Source of the DNA: Burkholderia stabilis
GTDB lineage: Bacteria > Pseudomonadota > Gammaproteobacteria > Burkholderiales > Burkholderiaceae
Length of the DNA: 64,000 nt
Direction: 5' to 3'
NCBI RefSeq assembly: GCF_001742165.1
Contig: NZ_CP016442.1
Span: 3,100,001 to 3,164,000 of the forward strand
Within the stretch, counting starts at the first letter, position 1, and each line of letters opens with the position of its first letter. A model generated the notes under the pieces. It did no database searches. It saw nothing but the letters and a program-made list of their open reading frames with translations, and had not been told where the DNA came from. The position numbers were made by a program, and so were the translations under genes. This document shows, piece by piece, positions 34,775 to 43,206 of the stretch.

Positions 34775-35392
34775 ATGGACAGCAAGCTGAGTAAGAGAAA
34801 GATGTTACTTGTCATGGGATCGACCATCCTGGCAAGCTGCACCGGAGGCATCACTGTCGGTGATACCCGGCGCTCCGTTGACAAGGACATATCGCCCCGA
34901 AACATCGAGAAGAATGAGGCAGCGACGATTTCCGCGCTCGCACTTCCTAATCAGCCAGACCCAGGATTGGCGGCAATCGATCGGGGACTGGCCAATACGG
35001 TCGGACACAAGCTGTTCACCGTTCTGATGGTTGACCTTTCACACGACAAGAACCAACGGTACTACTCGAATCAGCCGGGAGCGTATCCGGTCGGGGGCAG
35101 CAAGCCGATCGTTCGAAGCAACGACTTTTTCCGAGATGTCGTGGTGGGTGGAAAACCGCGGATATGCCGGAACTACGAGGACATGAAGAAGGCTTTCTTC
35201 GACCATGAACTCATTCGCTCTCTCGGCTGCGAGAGCGCGGTCAACTATCCCATTCGTTGGGATGGAAAGACGGTCGGGACGTTGAATCTCCTTCATCAAG
35301 AAAATTGGTACAGCGAGGCAGACTTGCCCGCAATCGACGTGTTCGCAGGGTTGGCTATCGCACCGCTGCAAAAAATCATCTCGCAGAACTAG
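34775..35392 (+). CDS. GAF-domain lipoprotein
   Basis: A 205-residue protein. The start at 34775 has a GGGAG ribosome binding site and yields a lipoprotein signal (RKMLLVMGSTILASC) with lipobox LASC, so it is probably membrane-anchored. Residues from about 60 resemble a GAF domain (GHKLFTVLMVDLSHDKNQRYYSNQP; ESAVNYPIRWDGKTVGTLNLLH). GAF domains bind small molecules and are usually cytoplasmic, so an exported one is unusual. Between the catabolic-type operon and a porin it could sense the transported compound; this is speculative. Confidence 0.68.
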   Translation: MDSKLSKRKMLLVMGSTILASCTGGITVGDTRRSVDKDISPRNIEKNEAATISALALPNQPDPGLAAIDRGLANTVGHKLFTVLMVDLSHDKNQRYYSNQPGAYPVGGSKPIVRSNDFFRDVVVGGKPRICRNYEDMKKAFFDHELIRSLGCESAVNYPIRWDGKTVGTLNLLHQENWYSEADLPAIDVFAGLAIAPLQKIISQN

Positions 35393-35451
35393 ATCGGCTC
35401 TTGACGAGTCGCTGGATACTTATACGTATAATTAATAGGAATACATAATAA

Positions 35452-36588
35452 ATGAAGAATCGAATTGTCTTCTTCGCGGGTTTGGGGTTGTCCGTCATGG
35501 CGCACGCGCAGTCCTCCGTCACGCTGTACGGCACGATCGACAATGGGTTCCAGTTTACGAGCAACCAGAAAGGAGACCGCTCCTACATCCTCCAGCAAGG
35601 GGGGCTCGGCAGCAGTAAGTGGGGGATGTTGGGAACGGAGGATTTGGGGGGCGGTTACAAAGCCGTCTTCAACCTCGAGAACGGATTCGATCCAAACACG
35701 GGGAAGTTCGGGAACAACGGCGCGCTCTTCGGGCGCAAGGCGTTCGTCGGGGTGAGCAGCCCTTACGGTACGGTCCGCATCGGGCGACAGTACGATCTCT
35801 CTTATGAGACGCTCGGCGCCTATGCTGCTCCGAATCGCTTCGACGGTGGGTTGGGCGCGCACCCCGGAGACGTCGACAATCTGTGGGGGGACTTCAACAT
35901 TTCGAATGCCGTAAAGTACACGTCTCCGACATTCTTCGGCTTTTCGTTTGGTGCGCTATATGGGTTCGGCAATACTGCCGGCGATTTCACGCGATCGCAG
36001 ACGACGAACTTTGTTGCGTCGTATTCGAACGGCAACTTTTCGGGCGCCGTCGGCTATCTCAAGGTGAACGATCCGGCGATCACGATCTGGAATGCAGCGT
36101 CTTCGCCAGTCAGTGGGCAGACGTTCGCCAATCCGGTGACTTCGCCCATCTACAGCGGCTACGCGTCGGCCGGTGCCCTGCAGATCGCAACGGCCGGAGC
36201 CAGCTATACGATCGGGAGCGTCGTGCTTGCGGCCGTCTACTCGAACACGGAGTTCAAGAACGTTGTTGCGACCAGCAGCACGCCGAAGGCCGGGACATTC
36301 ATCTTCAATAACTACGAGGCAAACGCGAGCTGGATGATCAGTCCGACTGTCTATGTCGCAGCCGGGTACACGTTTACGAAGGCAGAGAGCGCACGCTACC
36401 AGCAAGTCAACGTCGGAGCGAAGTACTTCCTGTCCAAGAGAACCTACCTGTATTTTGCCAGCGACTGGTTGCATGCGAGCGGCATCGACTCGACCGGTCA
36501 TACCGCCGTTGCGGCAAGTAACAACATCACGGCGGCAAGCGGCTCGAGTCAGTTTGTCGGGCGTGTCGGTATACGTCACCAGTTCTGA
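35452..36588 (+). CDS. outer-membrane porin (OmpC-like, Burkholderia type)
   Basis: A 378-residue trimeric porin. Signal peptide ends VMAHAQ; the mature protein begins SSVTLYGTIDNGFQFTSN, continues with GSSKWGMLGTEDLGGGYKAVFNLENGF and the L3-type segment, and ends with the terminal phenylalanine (GRVGIRHQF) needed for outer-membrane assembly. Part of the metabolic cassette; it presumably provides entry for the importer's substrate. Confidence 0.9.
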   Translation: MKNRIVFFAGLGLSVMAHAQSSVTLYGTIDNGFQFTSNQKGDRSYILQQGGLGSSKWGMLGTEDLGGGYKAVFNLENGFDPNTGKFGNNGALFGRKAFVGVSSPYGTVRIGRQYDLSYETLGAYAAPNRFDGGLGAHPGDVDNLWGDFNISNAVKYTSPTFFGFSFGALYGFGNTAGDFTRSQTTNFVASYSNGNFSGAVGYLKVNDPAITIWNAASSPVSGQTFANPVTSPIYSGYASAGALQIATAGASYTIGSVVLAAVYSNTEFKNVVATSSTPKAGTFIFNNYEANASWMISPTVYVAAGYTFTKAESARYQQVNVGAKYFLSKRTYLYFASDWLHASGIDSTGHTAVAASNNITAASGSSQFVGRVGIRHQF

Positions 36589-36746
36589 CAGCAGACCTAG
36601 CTGCCGACATTTGCCCTGTCGGCGGCTATGTTCGTGGTGAGGCAAGGCTATCGAGCGTTTCGGGCGACCTGGAGCGGACAGCCTTTGTGCTAGCATCATC
36701 CACCTGCAATCGCCCATCCTGCAGCACGCAGGCAGGTGCATCGGCG

Positions 36747-37682
36747 ATGTCAACACTCGAAATTCTCCGAATGGACTTCCGTCACATCGACGCTTTCAGA
36801 GCGCTAATGCTTACCCGCACTGCGACAAAAGCTGCTGCGCTGGTCGGTACCTCTCAGCCAGGGATCAGCCGGTTGATCGCGGAGTTGGAGCGGTCTACGG
36901 GGCTGACCTTGTTCAACAGAGAGCGCGGCAGACTAGAACCAACGACGGAAGCGCAATCGTTTTTTGAAGAGGTGGAACGCCGCTATGCGGGCCTGGAGAG
37001 TTTGCGTGAGTTCGCCGTCGGCTTGCGCAATCCCGAATCCTCGGTGATCCGCGTAGGCAGTGTTACGACCTACAGCCTTGGCCTTTTTGCGAGAACCGTC
37101 GCGGCATTTCGAAAAGAGGAGCCTTCGACCAAGATTGCGCTGTCCGTTGCGCCGTCGGAAACCATTCGCGATCAGGTTGCCTCACGAACATTGTCGTTAG
37201 GGTTTGTGAATGGCGGGGTTGACGTATCGGACCTCGATGCGGAGCTGTTTTGCAGCACGCCCGCAATCTGCGCCATTCCTGCGTGCCACCCGCTGGCCAA
37301 AAAGAAAGTCGTAACAATAGCGAGCCTTCGTGATCAACCGCTGATCGCATACGAACCCGCCGCAATGGTTCGATGGGGCATCGACAGCTTTTTCCTCAAC
37401 GCGGATTTGAATCGACAGGTTGTAGCGGAAGTTAGGTATGCAGTGAACATTTGCACGATGGCCAAAGAAAACGTCGGCATCGGTCTCGTCCATCCTGTTG
37501 TTGCATATGACTTCCTGTCGTCGCAAGACATCGTCTTTCGACGTTTCGAGCATGATGTCGTGTTTCACTCGCTTCGCATCAAACCGACGATTCCGCCGCC
37601 CTCGCCGCAACTTCAGAAGTTCATATCGCTCAGCGAATCAATACTGAAGGAAACACTGGATCTCTTGGAAGATCATTTGTAG
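36747..37682 (+). CDS. LysR-family transcriptional regulator
   Basis: A ~311-residue regulator. N-terminal winged helix-turn-helix (FRALMLTRTATKAAALVGTSQPGISRLIAELE, in part) and a C-terminal periplasmic-binding-protein-like effector domain. The start is uncertain: ATGs at 36747 and 36771 are both plausible, neither with a strong ribosome binding site. It lies at the end of the cassette and may control the importer, M24 and porin genes, although it is not divergent from them. The 228 bp to the dnaE2 junction hold the right arm repeat. Confidence 0.85.
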   Translation: MSTLEILRMDFRHIDAFRALMLTRTATKAAALVGTSQPGISRLIAELERSTGLTLFNRERGRLEPTTEAQSFFEEVERRYAGLESLREFAVGLRNPESSVIRVGSVTTYSLGLFARTVAAFRKEEPSTKIALSVAPSETIRDQVASRTLSLGFVNGGVDVSDLDAELFCSTPAICAIPACHPLAKKKVVTIASLRDQPLIAYEPAAMVRWGIDSFFLNADLNRQVVAEVRYAVNICTMAKENVGIGLVHPVVAYDFLSSQDIVFRRFEHDVVFHSLRIKPTIPPPSPQLQKFISLSESILKETLDLLEDHL

Positions 37683-37880
37683 AAAGATTAGATGTCCAGG
37701 GGGTAACGGTCGAGTACAGGTACGAATACCTGCAGCCGAGTATCCGGAACGTGCTCAGCGCAATGTATCTCGTCTAACGCACCACGCATGCCAAACGCTG
37801 CTGCCGAGGCTCTTTAGCCTGATCTGCAGGTTCGTGAAATGGTGCCGAATCGTATGAATCGAAGCTGCGGGTAATCAATC

Positions 37881-37893
37881 GCTCTTCGGTAGA
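37881..37893 (-). repeat. right-end arm repeat (TCTACCGAAGAGC on the minus strand)
   Basis: Inverted relative to the left-end copy at 7603-7615 with one mismatch, 17 bp inside the right core repeat (left spacing is 16 bp). The symmetry supports 37910 as the true right end of the insert. Confidence 0.55.
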
Positions 37894-37910
37894 GTAACCA
37901 TGGGTACCAT

Positions 37911-37918
37911 ATCGACGT
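37911..37918 (+). repeat. right 8-bp direct repeat (attR core)
   Basis: ATCGACGT, identical to 7579-7586. Downstream the dnaE2 frame resumes as GTG GAC TTC GAA (V-D-F-E). Confidence 0.8.
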
Positions 37919-39911
37919 GGACTTCGAACATCAGCGTCGTGAGGAGGTGATCCAGCATATCTACACAAAATACGGCAAGGACCGCGCCGCGCTCGCGGCC
38001 GCCGTATCGACTTACCGCCCGCGCGGCGTGCTGCGCGAAACCGGCAAGGCGCTCGGCGTCGATCCGATGCTGGTCGATCGCGTCGCGAAAGGGCATCGCT
38101 GGTTCGACGGCAGCCGCGACCTGCTTCAGAAATTTGCGACGGTAGGGCTTGATCCTAAGACGCCGCTGATCCAGGCATGGGCCGAACTCGCCGCGCGGCT
38201 GCTCAATTTTCCGCGTCACCTGTCGCAGCACTCCGGCGGCTTCGTGATCAGCCGCGGCAAGCTCACGCGGCTCGTGCCGGTCGAAAACGCGGCGATGGAC
38301 GGGCGGCGCGTGATCCAGTGGGACAAGGACGATCTCGAATCGCTCAAGCTGATGAAGGTCGACGTGCTTGCGCTCGGGATGCTGTCAGCACTGCATCGCG
38401 CGTTCGACATGCGCACTGCATGGCGCGGGCCGTCGGAGCAGGACGGCAAGCCGTTCACGCTGAAACACATTCCACAGGATGACGTAGCGACCTACGACAT
38501 GATCTGCCGCGCCGACACGGTCGGCGTGTTCCAGATCGAATCGCGTGCGCAGATGTCGATGCTGCCGCGTTTGCGCCCGCGTACTTATTACGATCTGGTG
38601 ATCGAGGTCGCGATCGTGCGGCCGGGGCCGATCCAGGGCGGCGCGGTGCATCCCTATCTGAAGCGTCGGCAGGGGATCGAAAAGGTCAGTTACCCGAAGG
38701 AAGATCTGAAACCTGCACTCGAACGGACGTACGGCGTGCCGATCTTCCAGGAGCAGGTGATGCAGATCGCGATGATCGCGGCAGGCTTCACGCCCGGCGA
38801 GGCTGATGAACTGCGTCGCGCAATGGCCGCGTGGAAGCGCAAGGGCAACCTGGAGCAATATCACCGCAAGATCGTCGACGGGATGCGCGAGCGCGACTAT
38901 CCGCCCGAATTCGCCGAACAGATCTTCGAGCAGATCAAGGGCTTCGGCGATTACGGCTTCCCCGAAAGCCACGCGGCCAGCTTCGCCAAACTCGCCTACG
39001 CCAGCAGTTGGCTCAAATGCCACGAACCGGCGATCTTCCTCGCCGCGTTGCTGAACAGCCAGCCGATGGGTTTCTATCCGCCGTCGCAACTCGTGCAGGA
39101 CGCGAAGCGGCACGGCGTGCAGGTTTTGCCGATCGACGTCACGCAAAGCGACTGGGAAGCATCGCTCGAAGCGCTGCCCGGCCAGTCGCCTCCGCATGGC
39201 CAGCCGGCCGTTCGGCTCGGGTTGTCGCTCGTGAGCGGGCTGGGCGAAGCCGCCGTCCGCCGGATCGAAACCGCGCGCGCGGCCGGCCCGTTCGAGAACG
39301 TCGACGCACTCGCGCGCCGCGCGCAGCTCGAACGCCGTGATCTCGAAGCGCTCGCCGCCGCGAACGCGCTCGCGACGCTCGCCGGCCATCGCCGCGATGC
39401 GTTGTGGCAGGCCGTCGCCGCGGCGCCGGAGCGCGACCTGCTCGCCGCCGCGCCGATCGACGAGCCGGAGAAGCCCGCACTCGGCGCGCCGTCGGAAGCC
39501 GACGACATCCTCGCCGATTACGACACCACCGGCCTCACGCTGAACCGCCATCCCGTTGCACTGCTGCGGCTCGCGCTGCGCGCGAAGCGGCTGTCGTCCG
39601 CGGCCGAACTGCGCGATCGTCCGGACGACCGGCTCGCCCGCGCGTGCGGAATCGTGACCGCACGGCAGATGCCGGGCACCGCGAAAGGCGTGATGTTCAT
39701 GACGCTCGAGGACGAAACGGGCTGCGTGAACGTGATCGTGCGGCCCGAGCTGCTCGTGCGGCAGCGCCGGGAAACACTCGATTCGCGGTTGCTCGCCGCG
39801 TCCGGCGTGTGGCAGGTCGTGAGCGACGTGAGGCACCTCATTGCGCAGCATTTCGAGGATCTGACGCCGCTGCTCGGCGGCCTGCGCACGTCGAGCCGCG
39901 AATTCCACTGA
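37911..39911 (+). pseudogene. dnaE2: host dnaE2, 3' part, cut off by the island
   Basis: The C-terminal 666 residues of the host DnaE2, starting inside the catalytic motif (IDVDFEHQRRE). It includes FPRHLSQHSGGFVISRG, VRPGPIQGGAVHPYLKRR, the helix-hairpin-helix region and the C-terminal OB domain ending RTSSREFH. Codon use is GC-rich like the host. It lacks a promoter and PHP domain. The sequence is undamaged, so the disruption is recent or reversible by excision. Comparison with the 5' part at 6376 shows a perfect in-frame join at the ATCGACGT repeat. Confidence 0.93.
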
Positions 39912-39944
39912 CGCGCCGGCGTCGTGCTGGCTTGCGTGATGCAT

Positions 39945-39963
39945 ACCAGTTGGCTCAACTGGT
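39945..39963. promoter_or_regulatory. upstream GntR-type operator candidate
   Basis: ACCAGTTG-GCT-CAACTGGT, a perfect palindrome sharing half-sites ACCAGT/ACTGGT with the site at 40132, about 190 bp apart. A looping arrangement is possible. Confidence 0.5.
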
Positions 39964-40131
39964 TCTATTTCGGTCTCATATTCGCACCCAAAACCCGGCC
40001 GGGACGCACACTGGAACTGTCCCCTTGCATACCAATCCGGGTAAATCCCTATCCCGTACTTCGTTGTAAACAAAGGCTTTACCGCTACTAAAACGCTTGT
40101 GCAGCAAGGCTTCCAGCGATTTTCAAGACGC

Positions 40132-40157
40132 TAATACCAGTTCGTTGACTGGTATTA
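40132..40157. promoter_or_regulatory. proximal GntR-type (NagR-like) operator
   Basis: TAATACCAGT-N6-ACTGGTATTA, a perfect 10-bp inverted repeat 63 bp before the regulator start. The half-site matches the ACTGGT element known from GntR/HutC regulators of GlcNAc genes (DasR/NagR), though in everted order. Confidence 0.65.
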
Positions 40158-40220
40158 TGGTGGTTATATAATGCGTTCACTTTCGACGGCCTGAGGTCGT
40201 CGTCCGACACCCGGAGACAC

Positions 40221-40955
40221 ATGGAAACCAGCTGGTCCGCACTGGCGCCCGATCCCCTCAACGACACGCCGCTCTATCTGCAGCTCGCCCGCAATCTGGC
40301 AAGCGCGATACACGGCGGCGCGTGGCAGGCCGGCGAGGCGTTGCCGTCGGAGCGGCTGCTGTCGGTGTCGGTCGGCGTATCGCGGATCACGGCCCGTCGC
40401 GCACTCGCGCTGCTGGTCGAGCAGGGGCTGATCAAGCGGGCGCGCGGCGCGGGCAGTTTCATCACGCCGCGTGTCGCCGATCCGCTGTCGCGTCTGGTCG
40501 GTTTCACCGCGAAGATGAAGCAGCGCGGCTTCGTGCCCGATTCGGTGTGGCTGTCGCGCACGCTGCGCGCCGCCACCCGCGACGAGATCACGCATCTCGG
40601 TCTCGCGCCCGGCGCGACGGTGGCGCGGCTCGAACGGCTGCGCCGCGCGGACGGCATCGTGATGGCGGTCGAGCATTCGACGCTGCCGGCCGCGGTGGTG
40701 CCCGATCCGCAGGCGCTCGGCGCGTCGTTGTACGAATACCTCGAAGCGCGCGGGATGACCGTCGTACGCGCGTTGCAGCACTTTCGCGCGGCGAACGCGA
40801 CGCACGCGATCGCGAAATGGATGGCGGTGAAACCGGGCTCGGCGCTGCTCGTGATCACGCGCATCGGCTACGGCGCCGACCAGCGCGCGATCGAAGTGTC
40901 CGAAACGTATTGCCGCGACGACTACTACGACTTCGTCGCCGAACTGAAACGCTGA
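40221..40955 (+). CDS. nagR: GntR/HutC-family regulator of GlcNAc use (NagR-like)
   Basis: A 244-residue repressor. The N-terminal winged helix-turn-helix (LNDTPLYLQLARNLASAI; LPSERLLSVSVGVSRITARRALALL) is followed by a UTRA ligand-binding domain (VARLERLRRADGIVMAVEHSTLPAA; ALLVITRIGYGADQRAIEVSETYCR). It is the first gene of the cluster with nagA, the SIS-family deaminase and the PTS genes, and two matching palindromes lie upstream. The effector is probably GlcNAc-6-phosphate or glucosamine-6-phosphate. DasR/NagR-type role inferred from context. Confidence 0.83.
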   Translation: METSWSALAPDPLNDTPLYLQLARNLASAIHGGAWQAGEALPSERLLSVSVGVSRITARRALALLVEQGLIKRARGAGSFITPRVADPLSRLVGFTAKMKQRGFVPDSVWLSRTLRAATRDEITHLGLAPGATVARLERLRRADGIVMAVEHSTLPAAVVPDPQALGASLYEYLEARGMTVVRALQHFRAANATHAIAKWMAVKPGSALLVITRIGYGADQRAIEVSETYCRDDYYDFVAELKR

Positions 40956-41054
40956 CGCGCGAGACTGCCCGCGCGCGACATGCGTGAAGCAACGACACGG
41001 ATTTTGCAAATCACGACGCGGATGCCCGCGTCACCAGATCATCAAGAGAACGTC

Positions 41055-42158
41055 ATGCTGACTGGAAACATCCTCACCCCCGACGGCTGGATTCACGGTT
41101 CGCTCGATAGCGAGAACGGCCGCATCACCACGCTCGACGGCACGCCCGCCGATCCCGCGAAGAACGACGCGCCGTACATCCTGCCCGGCTTCATCGACCT
41201 GCACGTGCATGGCGGCGGCGGCGCCGACGTGATGGAAGGCGGCGACGCGATCGAGACGATCGCCCGCACGCACGCGCAATTCGGCACGACGAGCCTGCTC
41301 GCGACGACGATGACCGCGCCGCGCGACGAACTGATGAAAGTCGTCGGCAACCTCGGCAGCGTTGCGCGCACCCGCACGCCGGGCGGCGCGCGCGTGCTCG
41401 GCGTGCACCTCGAAGGCCCGTACATCAACCCCGGCAAGCTCGGCGCGCAGCCCGACGCGGCCGTGTCGGCCGTGCTCGACGAAGTGCTGAAGTACCTGTC
41501 GATCGCGCCGATCCGCGTTGTCACGCTCGCGCCGGAAATCGCCGGCCACATCGAGATCATCGGCGAGATGGCCGCGCGCGGCGTGCGCGTGCAGCTCGGC
41601 CACTCGCTCGCGACCTACGACGATGCCGTCGCCGCGCTCAAGCACGGCGCCTGCGGCTTCACGCACCTGTTCAACGCGATGTCGCCGCTGCATCACCGCA
41701 ACCCGGGCCTGGTGGGCGCGGCGCTTGCGCATGCCGAATACGCGGAAATCATTCCCGACCTGCTGCACGTGCACCCGGGTGCGATTCGTGCTGCATTGCG
41801 CGCGATCCCGCGCCTGTACGTCGTGACCGACAGCACGTCCGCAACCGGCATGCCCGACGGCGAATACCGGCTCGGCAGCCAGCACGTGACGAAGTGCCTC
41901 GGTGGCGTGCGCCTTGCCGACGGCACGCTCGCCGGCAGCACGCTGACGATGGACCAGGCACTGCGCAACCTCGTGTCGCTCGGCCTGCCGATCGCCGACG
42001 TGTCGAACCGGATGTCGCGTTATGCGGCCGACTACCTCGGCATCGCCGATCGCGGCCGCCTCGAGCGCGGCGCATGGGCCGATCTCGCGGTGTTCGATCG
42101 CGACCTGAACCTCACCGCGACCTACGTCGAAGGAGAATCGATTGTCGAATATGCTTAA
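41055..42158 (+). CDS. nagA: N-acetylglucosamine-6-phosphate deacetylase
   Basis: A 367-residue amidohydrolase that converts GlcNAc-6-P to glucosamine-6-P and acetate. Metal and active-site signatures: GFIDLHVHGGGGADVMEGG, GVHLEGPYINPGKLGA, VQLGHSLATYDDAV, HLFNAMSPLHHRNPGLVG and YVVTDSTSATGMPDGEY. The start at 41055 is chosen because the alignable part begins MLTGNILTPDGW; the longer frame upstream (40980) is less likely. The stop overlaps the following gene. Confidence 0.93.
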   Translation: MLTGNILTPDGWIHGSLDSENGRITTLDGTPADPAKNDAPYILPGFIDLHVHGGGGADVMEGGDAIETIARTHAQFGTTSLLATTMTAPRDELMKVVGNLGSVARTRTPGGARVLGVHLEGPYINPGKLGAQPDAAVSAVLDEVLKYLSIAPIRVVTLAPEIAGHIEIIGEMAARGVRVQLGHSLATYDDAVAALKHGACGFTHLFNAMSPLHHRNPGLVGAALAHAEYAEIIPDLLHVHPGAIRAALRAIPRLYVVTDSTSATGMPDGEYRLGSQHVTKCLGGVRLADGTLAGSTLTMDQALRNLVSLGLPIADVSNRMSRYAADYLGIADRGRLERGAWADLAVFDRDLNLTATYVEGESIVEYA

Positions 42159-43167
42159 GGAAGCGCGCGAGTCCGCCCAGGTCGTCGCCGCGCAGATCGC
42201 CGATACCACGCGCGTCGAAGCGCTCGCCGGCCAATTGCTCGATCACCCGCCGGCCGTCGCGCTGACGGTCGCGCGCGGCAGCTCGGATCACGCCGCGAGC
42301 TATTTCGCGAGCCTGACGATGAGCCGCCTCGGCGTGCCGGTCGCATCGCTGCCGATGTCGGTCGCAACGCTGCAGCAGGCGCCGCTGAAGGTGCAGGATC
42401 AACTCGCGATCGCGTTCTCCCAGTCGGGCAAGAGCCCCGATCTCGTCAACACGATGGCCGCGCTGCGCGAAGCCGGCGCGCGCACCGTCGCCGCCGTGAA
42501 CGTGCTGCCGTCGCCGCTCGCCGACGCATGCGAGCACCAGTTGCCGCTGCTCGCCGGTCCCGAACTGTCGGTCGCCGCGACGAAGAGCTATATCGCGATG
42601 CTGTCGTTGTCCGCGCAGATCGTTGCCTACTGGCAGCGCGACGCCGCGCTGGTGAGCGCGTTGCGCGGCCTGCCCGACGTGCTCGCGCAAGCTGGCCAAC
42701 TCGACTGGTCGCCGGCCGTGGCCGCGCTCACGGGCGTCGAGCGGATGATCGTGATCGGCCGCGGCCTCGGCCTCGCCATCGCGCAGGAAGCCGCGCTGAA
42801 GCTGAAGGAAACGTCCGGCATCCAGGCCGAGGCGTTCTCGAGCGCCGAAGTGCGTCACGGCCCGATGGAGCTGATCGACCGCGATTACCCGCTGCTCGTG
42901 TTCGCACCGCCGGGGCCCGAGCAGGCCGGCCTGCTGCAGCTCGCCGAAGACATGCGCGCACGCGGCGCCGCCGTGCTGCTCGCGGCGCCCGCCAGCACGC
43001 CCGGCCTGCCAGGCACGGTGCTGCCGCTTGCGCAGTCCGCCCATTCGGCGCTCGACCCGATCGCCGCCATTCTTTCGTTCTACGTGATGGCGGCGGATCT
43101 CGCCGTCGCGCGCGGCCGCAATCCCGACACGCCGCGCCACCTGAACAAAGTCACCGAAACGCACTGA
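42142..43167 (+). CDS. SIS-domain glucosamine-6-phosphate deaminase (GlmS-isomerase-like)
   Basis: A 341-residue protein with two SIS domains, like the isomerase half of GlmS (ARGSSDHAASYFASL; FSQSGKSPDLVNTM; ETSGIQAEAFSSAEVRHGPMELID). In nag clusters such proteins act as an alternative NagB, turning glucosamine-6-P into fructose-6-P and ammonia. A TTG at 42142 lies 6 bp after GGAG, better spacing than the ATG at 42151, so translation probably starts at TTG within the end of nagA. Sometimes called nagB-II. Confidence 0.87.
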   Translation: MSNMLKEARESAQVVAAQIADTTRVEALAGQLLDHPPAVALTVARGSSDHAASYFASLTMSRLGVPVASLPMSVATLQQAPLKVQDQLAIAFSQSGKSPDLVNTMAALREAGARTVAAVNVLPSPLADACEHQLPLLAGPELSVAATKSYIAMLSLSAQIVAYWQRDAALVSALRGLPDVLAQAGQLDWSPAVAALTGVERMIVIGRGLGLAIAQEAALKLKETSGIQAEAFSSAEVRHGPMELIDRDYPLLVFAPPGPEQAGLLQLAEDMRARGAAVLLAAPASTPGLPGTVLPLAQSAHSALDPIAAILSFYVMAADLAVARGRNPDTPRHLNKVTETH

Positions 43168-43206
43168 TAGCCGAGAAAGCCGATGAGACGCGCCGAGGAG
43201 TCCCAG

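Larger units (their letters stand above)
7587..37910. mobile_element. ~30-kb genomic island inserted in dnaE2
   Basis: Everything between the two halves of dnaE2. The borders are set by the broken reading frame and the ATCGACGT direct repeat. The left part (to about 26.4 kb) has clearly lower GC and non-Burkholderia-like codon use and carries a full dnaE2, possible defence genes and a tyrosine-recombinase trio. Decayed dnaE2 remnants follow at 26.4-28.4 kb, then a metabolic cassette (29.2-37.7 kb) with GC nearer the host. The mixture suggests a composite region built by several insertions at the same site. Two IS407-group elements have landed in it later. One disrupts the large recombinase, so present mobility is doubtful. 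Confidence 0.88.
39912..40220. promoter_or_regulatory. regulatory region upstream of the GlcNAc operon
   Basis: 309 bp without a gene. It holds two palindromes of the ACCAGT...ACTGGT type (39945-39963 and 40132-40157), the second close to the GntR gene and adjoining an AT-rich TATATAATG stretch likely to be the promoter. Confidence 0.6.
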
